Assembly: GCF_900105065.1 (NCBI RefSeq)
Contig: NZ_LT629749.1
Span: 3,534,001 to 3,598,000, forward strand
DNA length: 64,000 nucleotides
Source of the DNA: Friedmanniella luteola
GTDB lineage: Bacteria > Actinomycetota > Actinomycetes > Propionibacteriales > Propionibacteriaceae
Direction of reading: 5' to 3'
Every line of letters begins with the position of its first letter. Position 1 is the first letter of the stretch. A program made the translations under genes and the position numbers. Positions 1 to 8,231 of the stretch are shown piece by piece. Under the pieces are notes generated by a model, which saw only the letters and a list, made by a program, of their open reading frames with translations, ran no database searches and was not told the DNA's origin.

Positions 1-360
1 TCCTCGTTCGTGGCCATCGAGATCGCCGGTCGGGCCACCGTCAGCGTCGACGTGGTCAAGGGTCGGAGCATCCGGGGCCCGCAGCTGGACACCGGCACCG
101 AGTACGTCTGCGTCGGCCTCGGCGACCCGGTGCAGGAGTCGATCACGATGGCGTACGAGTCGCTGTTCTCGGTGCTCGTCGACGAGCGGGGCTGGGACCC
201 GCACGACGCCTACGTGGTGATGAGCGCGCTCGCGCCGACCGAGCTCGGCGGGCCGACCGGGTCGGTGGACCCCGACCCGCTGCACCCGTTCCGCGCGGTG
301 GGCGCCGTCACCCTGGCCCGCATCGCCAAGGACGTGCTGGAGGCGGGCGCCCGGCGCTGA
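1..360 (+). CDS. Acetamidase/formamidase family protein, C-terminal part (5' end outside window)
   Basis: This is the last 119 codons of a gene that starts before the window; the frame is open from base 1. The piece has the C-terminal layout of the FmdA/AmdA amidase family. A beta-rich segment with a G-R-S-I-R-G-P-Q stretch comes first. Then a helix (QESITMAYESLFSVL) leads into W-D-P-H-D-A-Y, followed by the short helix and loop that normally precede the end. Family members hydrolyse formamide or acetamide to ammonia and the carboxylate in the cytosol. The catalytic residues lie upstream and cannot be checked, so the substrate is unknown. The family call is fairly secure; function is inferred from the family only. 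Confidence 0.7.
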   Translation, partial: SSFVAIEIAGRATVSVDVVKGRSIRGPQLDTGTEYVCVGLGDPVQESITMAYESLFSVLVDERGWDPHDAYVVMSALAPTELGGPTGSVDPDPLHPFRAVGAVTLARIAKDVLEAGARR

Positions 361-428
361 CCCCGATGACCGTGCGGGTACCGGGTAGGTGATCCTGGGA
401 AGATCATCCGCAGAGCCGAAGGAGCGAC

Positions 429-1241
429 ATGACGACCACCGTCGACACGTCCATCGAGGTCAACCTCCCCGTCCGCACGGTCTACAACCAGTGGACCCAG
501 TTCGCCGAGTTCCCCCACTTCATGGGCGGCGTGGAGAGCGTCACCCAGCTCGGCGACGACCGCATGCACTGGGTCGCCGAGATCGCCGGCATCAGGCGTG
601 AGTGGGACGCCCGCGTCCTCGAGCAGGTCCCCGACCAACGCGTCGCGTGGGCGGCCGTCGAGGGCGCCACGAACGCCGGCGCCGTCACCTTCGAGGACCT
701 GGGTGGTCGCACCAGGGTCAACCTGTTCCTCGAGTACGAGCCCGAGGGCGTGGTCGAGAAGATCGGCGACAAGCTGGACGTCGTCGAGCGCCAGGCCAAG
801 AACGACCTCGAGCGCTTCAAGGCCTTCGTCGAGGCGGAGGGCTACGCCACCGGCGCCTGGCGCGGGACCGTCGCCGGCGAGGGCCACGTCGGGACGCCCG
901 GCGTCGAGCGCGCCGCCGCCTCGCGCGGTGACGACGGCAAGGCGGGTGTGACCGGCAAGGCCGTCGCCACCGGGGTGGGCATCGCCGCCGCGGCCGCGGC
1001 CGTCGCGGCCGGCGCGGCCGCCGCCAGCGCCAAGAAGTCGGCGGCCGAGGCCGAGGCCGCGGTCCCGGTCACGCCGCCGGTGCACGAGCCGGTGACGACC
1101 TCCTTCGACGCGACCGAGGCCCCGGCCACCCCCGTCGCCTCCGTGGACCCGCTCGACCCGACGCCGCTGCCCCCGGGCACCGCCGGGGTGCGGACCGACG
1201 GCATGGACGAGCCGACGGGCGCCGGTCGCTCGGACGTCTGA
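429..1241 (+). CDS. SRPBCC (polyketide cyclase/START-like) protein with Ala-rich tail
   Basis: A 270-residue protein starts at an ATG preceded by GAAGGA at 5-6 bases. Residues about 1-145 form an SRPBCC/polyketide-cyclase-2 fold: T-S-I-E-V-N start, W-T-Q-F-A-E-F-P-H-F-M-G-G, W-V-A-E-I-A-G-I, then a long C-terminal helix. Such domains bind hydrophobic ligands in a deep cavity; no catalytic residue is predictable. Residues about 165-210 are a low-complexity Ala/Gly/Lys segment that could pass as a weak membrane or coil region, and the rest is Pro/Thr-rich and probably disordered. There is no signal peptide. It stands alone between an amidase and an oxidoreductase, so context says little about its ligand. 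Confidence 0.8.
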   Translation: MTTTVDTSIEVNLPVRTVYNQWTQFAEFPHFMGGVESVTQLGDDRMHWVAEIAGIRREWDARVLEQVPDQRVAWAAVEGATNAGAVTFEDLGGRTRVNLFLEYEPEGVVEKIGDKLDVVERQAKNDLERFKAFVEAEGYATGAWRGTVAGEGHVGTPGVERAAASRGDDGKAGVTGKAVATGVGIAAAAAAVAAGAAAASAKKSAAEAEAAVPVTPPVHEPVTTSFDATEAPATPVASVDPLDPTPLPPGTAGVRTDGMDEPTGAGRSDV

Positions 1242-1301
1242 CCTCCGCCGCGCCCACCGGGGGCGGGGAATAGCGGTTCCCGGCCTCCGGTTGGCCCTGG
1301 G

Positions 1302-2402
1302 GTGACGACGCTGCTGAACTCCGCCCCGAACCCCCCCGGCACCCCGACCGGCGACCGGCCGCTGACGCTCTCCGTGCTGGACCTGATCCCCGTGCGCGGG
1401 GGCCAGACGACCGCCGAGGCCCTGCGGGCCACCATCGCGCTGGCCCAGGCCGCCGAGGCCGCCGGCGTGCACCGCTACTGGGTCGCCGAGCACCACAACA
1501 TGGCCGCGGTCGCGTCCACGAACCCGCCCGTCCTGATCGCGATCCTGGCCGCGGCCACCGCCCGGATGAAGATCGGCTCCGGCGGGATGATGCTGCCGAA
1601 CCACGCCCCGCTGGTCGTCGCCGAGCAGTTCGCCCTCCTCGAGGCCGCCCACCCGGGCCGGATCGACCTGGGCATCGGCCGCGCCCCGGGCAGCGACCCG
1701 GTGACCAGCTACGCGCTGCGCCACAACGGGCCCGAGACCGCCGACGCGAACCGGTTCGACGAGGTCGTCGACAACGTGCTGGCCATGCTGGAGCCCGAGG
1801 GCGTCGGCCTCCAGGTGCAGGGCCGCAGCTACCCGCTGCGCGCCACCCCGCAGGCCGTCGGGGTCCCCGAGGTGTGGCTGCTCGGCTCGTCCGACTACTC
1901 GGCCCGGCTCGCCGCGGCCAAGGGCCTCCCCTACGTGTTCGCCCACCACTTCTCGGGCGAGGGCACGGCCCAGATCATGGACCTGTACCGCTCCGGCTTC
2001 CGGCCCTCCGAGCTGCTGGCCGCCCCGAAGACCTTCCTCACGGTCAACGTGGTCGTCGCCGAGACCCAGGAGGAGGCGGAGCGGCTCGCCCGCCCCCAGC
2101 TGCTGGCCATGGTCGCGCTGCGCACCGGCGGCGAGCTCAAGGCGCAGCTGAGCGTCGAGGAGGCCGAGCGCACCGTGCTGGCCGAGTCGCACGCCGCCCT
2201 CGCCGAGCAGATGCGCACCCGCTGGGTGATCGGCACCCCCGACACCGCGCTGGCCGAGCTGACCGCGCTGGCGACCCGCTTCGGTGTCGACGAGGTGATG
2301 GTCCACCCGGTCGCCGGCTCGTCGGAGTCCGACCCCGCCGACCGCTCCCCCGCCCGCGAGGCGACCCTGCAGCTGCTGGCCCGGGCCGCCGCCCGCCGCT
2401 AG
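1302..2402 (+). CDS. LLM-class flavin-dependent oxidoreductase (luciferase-like, MsnO8 type)
   Basis: A 366-residue single-domain TIM-barrel protein of the bacterial-luciferase superfamily. Family marks include L-S-V-L-D-L-I-P-V near the N-terminus, R-Y-W-V-A-E-H-H-N-M at about 65, G-S-G-G-M-M-L-P-N-H at about 100, and G-R-I-D-L-G-I-G-R-A-P-G at about 125. These loops bind FMN or F420, so it probably oxidises a small organic substrate with a reduced flavin-type cofactor. The substrate is unknown. The GTG start has no good Shine-Dalgarno sequence; no in-frame ATG fits better. Its stop overlaps the stop of the convergent AarF gene by four bases. Confidence 0.85.
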   Translation: MTTLLNSAPNPPGTPTGDRPLTLSVLDLIPVRGGQTTAEALRATIALAQAAEAAGVHRYWVAEHHNMAAVASTNPPVLIAILAAATARMKIGSGGMMLPNHAPLVVAEQFALLEAAHPGRIDLGIGRAPGSDPVTSYALRHNGPETADANRFDEVVDNVLAMLEPEGVGLQVQGRSYPLRATPQAVGVPEVWLLGSSDYSARLAAAKGLPYVFAHHFSGEGTAQIMDLYRSGFRPSELLAAPKTFLTVNVVVAETQEEAERLARPQLLAMVALRTGGELKAQLSVEEAERTVLAESHAALAEQMRTRWVIGTPDTALAELTALATRFGVDEVMVHPVAGSSESDPADRSPAREATLQLLARAAARR

Positions 2403-3985
2403 CGGAGCACGCCCCCGCGCTTGCGGCGCAGGGTGGTGGTGACGATCTCGACGACCCCGCGGACGACGGCGACGCCGACCACCCCGAGCATCACCCGCTT
2501 GGAGATGGAGTCGAGCCGCTCGACGATCGGCTCCAGGTCGCCGGTCCGCAGGTGCACCTCGGGACCGCCCTCGTCGAGCATGGCCTGCAGCCGGCGCAGC
2601 TGGACGGGCAGCTGGGTGGCGATCTCCAGGGCGTCGACGCCGGCCTCGGCCAGGTGCCGGGCCACGGACGCCGGTGAGTACCGGGCGGCGACGAGTCGCT
2701 GCGCGTACGGCCCGAGGACCTCCTCGATGTTGAAGGACGGGTCGAGCGAGACGCCCATCCCCTCCGTCATCACCACCATCTTGAGCACGAGCGAGAACTC
2801 CCGCGGCAGCTGCAGGTGCCGTCGCCGCATCACCGACAGCACCTCGCGGATCAGCTTGCCGACCGCGATGTCGGCGATCGGCAGGTCGTCGTACAGCTTG
2901 ACGATGGCCTGCATGTCACGGCTGAGCTCGCCGAGGTCCACCCGCTGCGTCGAGGTGGAGAGGCGGGCCAGCGCCGCGGCGATGCGGTGCGGGTCCTTCC
3001 GGGTCAGCGCGACCAGCAGGACGCCCAGCCGCTCCCGCAGCTCGGCGTCGACGACGCCCACCATGCCGAAGTCGATCAGGCCGATCCGGCCGTCGGGTTC
3101 GATGAAGAGGTTCCCGGGGTGCGGGTCGGCGTGGAAGAAGCCGTCGTCGAAGATCATCTGCGCGACGACCTCGGTGGCCCGGGCGGCCAGCGCCGGCCGG
3201 TCGATGCCCGCCGCGTCGAGGGCCTCCAGGTCGCTCACCTTGAGCCCGCGGATCCGCTCCAGGGTCAGCACCCGGGTCGTCGTCGTCTCCCAGTAGACCT
3301 TCGGGATGTGCACCCCGGGGTTGTCGGCGAAGTTCTGGGCGAACTTCTCGGCGTTGCGGCCCTCGGCCAGGTAGTCGAGCTCGGCCCGCAGCGTGCGCGA
3401 GAACTCCTCGGCCAGGCCGGGCAGGTCGTAGTCGGCAGCATCCTCCCAGCGACGCGCGGCCTGCGCGGCGAGGTTCTGCAGGATCTCCAGGTCGACGTCG
3501 ACCTGCTCGACCGCCCCCGGCCGACGGACCTTGACGACCACCTCGGTGCCGTCGTGCAGCGTCGCCGCGTGCGCCTGGCCGATGGAGGCGCTGGCCAGCG
3601 GGCTGAGGTCGAACTCCTGGAAGAGGGACTCGACCGACGCGCCGAGCTCAGCCTCCAGCACCTGCTGGATCGTGGCTTCGGGTACCGCGGGCACCGCGTC
3701 CTGCAGCTTGGCCAGCTCGCCCAGGTAGGTCGGCGGCAGCAGGTCGGGGCGGGTCGAGAGCAGCTGCCCCAGCTTCACGAAGGCCGGGCCCAGCTCCTCC
3801 AGCGCCAGCCGGACGTGCGCGGCCGTCGAGTAGCTGTGCTGCGAGCGGTGCGCCACCCGGGCGATGCTGTGCCGGAACGGGATGTAGCGCTCGATGCCGG
3901 ACGCGCCGAGCAGCACGCCCAGCCCGTGCCGGGCCAGCGTCTCCGCGATCACGCGGTACCGCTCGAGGTGCTGCACGATCGCCAT
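2399..3985 (-). CDS. AarF/UbiB (ABC1) family atypical protein kinase-like protein
   Basis: A 528-residue UbiB-type protein. The family's KxGQ motif is in F-V-K-L-G-Q-L-L-S-T-R-P-D-L-L-P, the Ala-rich nucleotide loop is A-S-A-S-I-G-Q-A-H, the conserved Lys is in V-V-V-K-V-R-R-P-G, and the catalytic and metal motifs are H-A-D-P-H-P-G-N and L-I-D-F-G-M-V-G. The C-terminal end has a hydrophobic helix that may anchor it to the membrane. Relatives are linked to ubiquinone or other isoprenoid lipid metabolism as ATPases or kinases; the substrate here is unknown. The ATG at 3985 was chosen because GGAG lies 9 bases upstream. A GTG at 4024 in the same frame has no ribosome site. Confidence 0.85.
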   Translation of the reverse strand: MAIVQHLERYRVIAETLARHGLGVLLGASGIERYIPFRHSIARVAHRSQHSYSTAAHVRLALEELGPAFVKLGQLLSTRPDLLPPTYLGELAKLQDAVPAVPEATIQQVLEAELGASVESLFQEFDLSPLASASIGQAHAATLHDGTEVVVKVRRPGAVEQVDVDLEILQNLAAQAARRWEDAADYDLPGLAEEFSRTLRAELDYLAEGRNAEKFAQNFADNPGVHIPKVYWETTTTRVLTLERIRGLKVSDLEALDAAGIDRPALAARATEVVAQMIFDDGFFHADPHPGNLFIEPDGRIGLIDFGMVGVVDAELRERLGVLLVALTRKDPHRIAAALARLSTSTQRVDLGELSRDMQAIVKLYDDLPIADIAVGKLIREVLSVMRRRHLQLPREFSLVLKMVVMTEGMGVSLDPSFNIEEVLGPYAQRLVAARYSPASVARHLAEAGVDALEIATQLPVQLRRLQAMLDEGGPEVHLRTGDLEPIVERLDSISKRVMLGVVGVAVVRGVVEIVTTTLRRKRGGVLR

Positions 3986-4067
3986 GGGTGTCGGCTCCGC
4001 CTCTCCTGGTCGGGGGCCGGACACCGAGCCTAAGGGGCGCGACGGGCGCGCTCCCCCAGCCCCTCGG

Positions 4068-5390
4068 TCAGTCGAAGAACGCGGGGACGTCGAGGACGCC
4101 CCCGGCGGCGGCGAAGTCGTCGTCGACGGAGCGGCGGAAGTCGGGGTCGGCGAGGTAGTCGGCGGCGACCGCGGCCAGTCCCCGCGCCGCGTCGGCCAGC
4201 ACGGCGTCCGCCGTCGGGGTGACCGCGGCTGCGGCGAACTCCCGGGTGTGCAGCGAGACGTCGCTGTCGGCGATCTTGACCATGGCGTGCAGCCCGGGCA
4301 CCCGGTAGGAGACGTTGCCGAAGTCGGTCGAGCCGGCGAAGGTGCTGGGCACCACGTCGGGCGCCACCATGGCGTGACCGAGGTCGCCGTAGCGCCGGTT
4401 CCAGGCCGCGGCGAGCGGCCCGTTCGTCCGCAGCGGCAGGTAGGGCGGGGCGTCGTCCCAGCTGAGCTCCACCGCGCAGCCGGTCATCAGGGCCGCCCCC
4501 GCGGCGATGTCGGCCAGCCGCCCGCTCAGGATCTTGAGGCTCTGCGGGTACTCGCTGCGCAGGTAGAACAAGATCTCGGCGCGCTCGGGGATGACGTTCG
4601 GCCGCTCGCCGCCGTCGGTGACCACCCCGTGCACCCGGTCGTTCGGCGGCATCTGCTGGCGGTGCAGGGCGACGCCGGTGTAGGTGAGGTTGACGGCGTC
4701 GAGGGCGTTGCGGCCCATGAACGGCTGCGCCGAGGCGTGGGAGGTGATGCCGGCGAAGGTCGCCCGGAGCTGCCGGCGGCCGAGGAAGACCGACTCCGCC
4801 AGGTCGTAGCTCGACGGGTGCACCATCACGGCGGCGTCCACGCCGTCGAGGGCGCCGGCCCGGGCCATGTGCTCCTTCCCGGACCCGCCCTCCTCCGCGG
4901 GCGTGCCCAGCCAGACGACCCGGCCGGGCCAGCGGTCGCGGGTCGCCGCCAGGGCCAGGAACGCGCCCAGCCCGGCGGTGGCGATGACGTTGTGGCCGCA
5001 GCCGTGCCCGATGCCCGGCAGCGCGTCGTACTCCGACAGCACGGCGACGGTGGGCCCGTCGCCGGACCCGGTCACCTCCGCGGCCAGCGCGGTCTCCAGG
5101 CCGTGGGCTCCCCGGGTGACCGGGATGCCACGGCTCTCCACCAGGTCGGCGAGCGCGGCGGCCGAGCGGTGCTCCGCGAAGCCCACCTCCGGGTGCTCGG
5201 CCAGGTCGTGGGAGGCCGCGACGAGGGTGGGCGCCAGCTCGTCGACGGCGGCGGCCAGCGCGGCCAGCAGCTCCGCCGGAGCGCCGGCGGCGGTGGAGAC
5301 CGGCGCCTCGGTGGCCCGCGCCCGGGCCTCGGTCTCGGCGGCGAGCTGACGCAGGATGAACGGGTCGACGGGAGTGGGGGCGTCCGGCAT
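4068..5390 (-). CDS. M20 family metal-dependent amidohydrolase (AbgB/PM20D2-like)
   Basis: A 440-residue zinc-dependent hydrolase of peptidase family M20, subfamily close to aminobenzoyl-glutamate hydrolase subunit B. Metal motifs are E-Y-D-A-L-P (120-125), H-G-C-G-H-N (129-134) and the catalytic P-A-E-E-G-G pair (E166-E167). The insertion domain that mediates dimerisation follows (about 190-310). These enzymes cleave acyl-amino acids or small dipeptides in the cytosol; the exact substrate is not predictable. The start is supported by GAAGGA 8-9 bases upstream. It ends just after the AarF gene's 5' side, in the same orientation, but nothing ties the two functionally. Confidence 0.88.
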   Translation of the reverse strand: MPDAPTPVDPFILRQLAAETEARARATEAPVSTAAGAPAELLAALAAAVDELAPTLVAASHDLAEHPEVGFAEHRSAAALADLVESRGIPVTRGAHGLETALAAEVTGSGDGPTVAVLSEYDALPGIGHGCGHNVIATAGLGAFLALAATRDRWPGRVVWLGTPAEEGGSGKEHMARAGALDGVDAAVMVHPSSYDLAESVFLGRRQLRATFAGITSHASAQPFMGRNALDAVNLTYTGVALHRQQMPPNDRVHGVVTDGGERPNVIPERAEILFYLRSEYPQSLKILSGRLADIAAGAALMTGCAVELSWDDAPPYLPLRTNGPLAAAWNRRYGDLGHAMVAPDVVPSTFAGSTDFGNVSYRVPGLHAMVKIADSDVSLHTREFAAAAVTPTADAVLADAARGLAAVAADYLADPDFRRSVDDDFAAAGGVLDVPAFFD

Positions 5391-5583
5391 GCGCTGGTCC
5401 TTCGGCTGGGTCCCGGCGGGCGAGCCCGGATGGGGCGGTCCCGGCGTGCGGGGTCACGGTAGCGCCGCGGTGCCGGGCGGGGGACCCCGCCCCGGCCCGG
5501 GTCTGGCGCCCGTGCCCCGCGCGGGCCATGCTGAGCCTCCGGCGCGGGGCCGCGCCGGGGACGGCGACGGCGGGAGGTCCGTG

Positions 5584-6966
5584 GTGACGGCGGTGCGCGT
5601 GGCGCGCAAGCGGTTGGACGTCGACCTGCCGGCCCTGAGGTACGGCCTCCGGGCCTGCCTGCGGCCGCCCGACCGGGCCGGGACGGAGCGCCGGCTCGCC
5701 GCCACCTGGTCGCCGCCGGACGCCGTGGTGGCCTGCCTCTCCGCGCGGAGCGGCCTCGACCTGCTGCTGGCGGCCGTCGACTGGCCGGCGGGCTCGGAGG
5801 TGCTGCTGTCGGCGCTCTCGATCCCGCACCTGCCGCTGCTGGTCCGCAGCCACGGCTACGTGCCGGTGGCGGTCGACGTGCACCCCGCGACCCTGCAGCT
5901 CGACCCCGACGCGGTCCGCCGGGCGATCACCCCGCGGACCCGCGCGCTGCTGCACGCGCAGCTCCTCGGGGCGTCCGACGACCTGGCCGACGTCGCGGCC
6001 GTGGCCGGCCGGCACGGCCTGCTCCTCGTGGAGGACCGCGCCCAGGCCTACGACGGCCGGGACCGCGCCCTGGGCCTGCACGCCGACGTCGTGCTGCACA
6101 GCTTCGGGACCATCAAGACGCTCACCTGCTGCGGCGGCGGGGTCCTGCTGGTCCGCGACCCGGTCCTGCGGGCCCGGATGCGGGCGGCGCAGGGGGGCTG
6201 GCCCACCCAGCCGACGCGGTCCTACGCCGCCAAGCTCGTCCGCGGGGCCCTCATGCTGGCGCTCGCGCACCCCCGGGTGTACCCGCACTTCGTCCGGCTG
6301 GCCGCGAGGGTCGCCGGCGACCACGACGTGCTCGTCCGCCGGCTCAGCCGGGGCTACGCCGACGACGACCTGCTGGGCCAGCTCCGGCACCGGCCCTCGA
6401 CCGCCCTGCTGGCCCTCCTCGCCCACCGGCTCGAGCACGACGACCCGGTCCGGGTCCAGCGCCGCGCCCGGGCCGGGGAACGGCTGGCGGACGCCCTCGA
6501 CCCGCACGTCCGCCGCCTCGGCGCGCGGGCCTCCCGCCGGACGCACTGGCTGTTCCCCGTCGTCGCCGACGACCCCGAGGGGCTGGTGCTGGCGGGGCGC
6601 GCGGCGGGGTTCGACCTGACCCGCGGTTCGTCGACGCTCGTCGCCCTGGACCCGGCCTGCGCGCGGGCGCAGGCGGCGATGGCCGGGGTCGTCTACCTGC
6701 CCGCCTACCCCGAGATGGGCGACGCCGCGCTGGACCGGCTCGCCGCCGTGGTCAACGCCGCGTCCCGGCCGGTCGCCGGCGCGCGCGACCGCGAGGCCGC
6801 ACGGGAGGAGGCGGCTCAGGCCGGCCGGAGCAGCACGGCGGCCGTGCCGTCGGCGGCGGTGACGCTGCCCGTCCAACCCCGGCCGGCGAAGGTCAGCGTC
6901 GGGTCGGAGCCGTCGGCCCCAGCCGTCACCGTGAAGCCGGCGGCGGGGAGCGCCCGCCGCAGGTAG
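5584..6966 (+). CDS. DegT/DnrJ/EryC1-type PLP-dependent aminotransferase-fold protein
   Basis: A 460-residue fold-type I PLP enzyme of the DegT/StrS group. Seen in order: an S-A-R-S-G-L-D phosphate-binding start (about 55), H-A-Q-L-L-G (about 125), E-D-R-A-Q-A-Y (about 155), and S-F-G-T-I-K with the Schiff-base lysine K178 followed by T-C-C-G-G-G. Family members transaminate nucleotide sugars or act on related substrates. It lies beside the arabinan-precursor operon, which hints at a cell-surface sugar role (inference). GTG 5584 was preferred over GTG 5581 because GGGAGG then sits 6 bases away. The last 50 codons are Ala/Pro/Arg-rich and lie antisense to the lipoprotein gene, an odd 151-base convergent overlap. 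Confidence 0.78.
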   Translation: MTAVRVARKRLDVDLPALRYGLRACLRPPDRAGTERRLAATWSPPDAVVACLSARSGLDLLLAAVDWPAGSEVLLSALSIPHLPLLVRSHGYVPVAVDVHPATLQLDPDAVRRAITPRTRALLHAQLLGASDDLADVAAVAGRHGLLLVEDRAQAYDGRDRALGLHADVVLHSFGTIKTLTCCGGGVLLVRDPVLRARMRAAQGGWPTQPTRSYAAKLVRGALMLALAHPRVYPHFVRLAARVAGDHDVLVRRLSRGYADDDLLGQLRHRPSTALLALLAHRLEHDDPVRVQRRARAGERLADALDPHVRRLGARASRRTHWLFPVVADDPEGLVLAGRAAGFDLTRGSSTLVALDPACARAQAAMAGVVYLPAYPEMGDAALDRLAAVVNAASRPVAGARDREAAREEAAQAGRSSTAAVPSAAVTLPVQPRPAKVSVGSEPSAPAVTVKPAAGSARRR

Positions 6967-7265
6967 GCCGCCAGCTCGGCCCCCGAGGGCGCGGACAGCA
7001 CGGCCGTCACGTTGTCGGCCTGGTCGACCGAGGCCACCAGCAGCGCGCTGCGGGGCAGCGAGAAGGCGTCGAGAGGCCCGTGCGTGTAGCCGAAGGCCCG
7101 CAGCGGCAGCCCGTCCGCGGGCACGGCGGCCGGAGCGCTGGCGGTGGCCGCCGGGGTGGGCACCGGGACGGGGCCCGGCGCCGCCCCGCAGCCGGCCGCC
7201 GCCAGCACGAGGACCAGCGGGGCGATCCACCGACCCGGACCGCCGGGGGCCCTGAGCCTGCGCAC
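6816..7265 (-). CDS. Small predicted lipoprotein, uncharacterised
   Basis: A 149-residue protein with a clear lipoprotein signal: basic N-terminus, hydrophobic run (I-A-P-L-V-L-V-L) and the lipobox A-A-A-G-C with Cys26. A Pro/Ala/Thr linker follows to about residue 50, then a compact domain of about 95 residues (F-S-L-P-R-S-A-L-L-V-A-S-V to the end) with an alternating strand/helix look. It should be anchored on the outer face of the membrane. No family is recognised. The GTG start lies 8 bases after a TAGGGT box, suggesting a leaderless transcript divergent from ubiA. Its 3' third is antisense to the DegT-family gene. The signal peptide makes a real gene likely. Confidence 0.72.
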   Translation of the reverse strand: MRRLRAPGGPGRWIAPLVLVLAAAGCGAAPGPVPVPTPAATASAPAAVPADGLPLRAFGYTHGPLDAFSLPRSALLVASVDQADNVTAVLSAPSGAELAAYLRRALPAAGFTVTAGADGSDPTLTFAGRGWTGSVTAADGTAAVLLRPA

Positions 7266-7273
7266 GGTGCACC

Positions 7274-7279
7274 ACCCTA
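7274..7279 (-). promoter_or_regulatory. Candidate -10 box of the lipoprotein gene (TAGGGT), leaderless
   Basis: TAGGGT on the minus strand lies 8 bases before the GTG start at 7265. Transcription would begin at or next to the start codon. It is back to back with the ubiA -10 box at 7315-7320. No -35 element is obvious. Confidence 0.45.
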
Positions 7280-7314
7280 GCCGCGGCCGCGACGGTCACC
7301 GGCGCTCGGCCGGA

Positions 7315-7320
7315 TAGCCT
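7315..7320 (+). promoter_or_regulatory. Candidate -10 box of the ubiA-dprE1-dprE2 operon (TAGCCT), leaderless
   Basis: TAGCCT matches TANNNT and lies 8 bases before the GTG at 7329. A TTG at 7320 would fall inside the box, which argues for the GTG as the start. No clear -35 was seen. Confidence 0.5.
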
Positions 7321-7328
7321 TGGTCGAC

Positions 7329-8231
7329 GTGACCACCGAGACCCAGCAGCTCGCCCTCCGACCCAGCCGGGTCCCCGCGGCGGTGCGGGCCGTCCGCCCC
7401 CGGCAGTGGGTCAAGAACGTGCTGGTCCTCACCGCCCCGCTGGCGGGCGGCCGCATCCTCGAGCCCGCCGTGCTGCGCGGCTGCGTGCTGGCCTTCGTCT
7501 CGTTCTGCCTGATCAGCGCGACCGTCTACCTGATCAACGACGTCCGCGACGTCGAGGAGGACCGGCTGCACCCGCGCAAGCGGTTCCGGCCGATCGCGGC
7601 GGGCGAGCTGCGCCCGTCGACCGCGCTGCTGCTGGCCGCGGTCACCGGGGTGCTCGGGTTCGCCGTCGGCTTCTGGACCTCCGGGGCGCTGGGCCTGACG
7701 CTGGCCGTCTACCTCGTCGTCCAGGTGCTGTACTCGGCGTTCCTCAAGCACCTGCCCGTCGTCGACCTGGCGGTGGTGGCCAGCGGCTTCCTGCTCCGCG
7801 CCATCGCGGGCGGGGTGGCCACCGAGACCCTGCTGAGCCAGTGGTTCCTGCTGGTCGCCGCCTTCGGCTCGTTCTTCATGATCGCCGGCAAGCGCTACTC
7901 CGAGCTCAAGTCGGTGGGGGCCGACGCCGGCACCCGTCGCAGCCTGACCCGCTACTCGGAGTCCTACCTGCGCTTCGCCTGGATGCTCGCCGCGGTGATG
8001 GTGCTGATCTCCTACAGCCTGTGGGCGTTCGAGAACCGGGGGGACGGCGTGCTGGGGCTACCCTGGACGGCCATCTCCATCGCGCCGTTCACCCTCGGCC
8101 TCCTGCAGTACGCGCTGGAGGTGGACACCGGGAACGCCGGTGAGCCCGAGGACGTCGTCCTGCACGACCACGTACTACAAGGAATCGGACTGGTGTGGCT
8201 CGTGACCATCTCCCTGGCGGTGTTCGGATGA
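7329..8231 (+). CDS. ubiA: Decaprenyl-phosphate phosphoribosyltransferase (DPPR synthase, UbiA family)
   Basis: A 300-residue integral membrane prenyltransferase. It joins 5-phosphoribosyl diphosphate to decaprenyl phosphate, the first committed step to decaprenyl-phosphoryl-arabinose. The diagnostic UbiA motif N-D-V-R-D-V-E-E-D is at 70-78, followed by H-P-R-K-R-F-R-P-I-A-A-G, typical of this actinobacterial branch (Rv3806c type). G-K-R-Y-S-E-L-K marks the second polar loop. About eight or nine hydrophobic segments are visible. The GTG start is placed by the TAGCCT box. Its last four bases overlap the dprE1 start (ATGA), so the operon is translationally coupled and the next two enzymes act on its dephosphorylated product. 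Confidence 0.9.
   Translation: MTTETQQLALRPSRVPAAVRAVRPRQWVKNVLVLTAPLAGGRILEPAVLRGCVLAFVSFCLISATVYLINDVRDVEEDRLHPRKRFRPIAAGELRPSTALLLAAVTGVLGFAVGFWTSGALGLTLAVYLVVQVLYSAFLKHLPVVDLAVVASGFLLRAIAGGVATETLLSQWFLLVAAFGSFFMIAGKRYSELKSVGADAGTRRSLTRYSESYLRFAWMLAAVMVLISYSLWAFENRGDGVLGLPWTAISIAPFTLGLLQYALEVDTGNAGEPEDVVLHDHVLQGIGLVWLVTISLAVFG

Noticed and set aside
210-2306. A 698-codon open frame on the minus strand across three plus-strand genes
   Set aside because: It reads as low-complexity Gly/Arg/Asp/His/Val with no domain and mirrors the GC-rich third positions of the real genes.
4030-7299. A 1089-codon minus-strand open frame
   Set aside because: It runs across the M20, DegT and lipoprotein genes in a wrong frame and shows the Arg/Gly/Ala/Pro composition of shadow frames.
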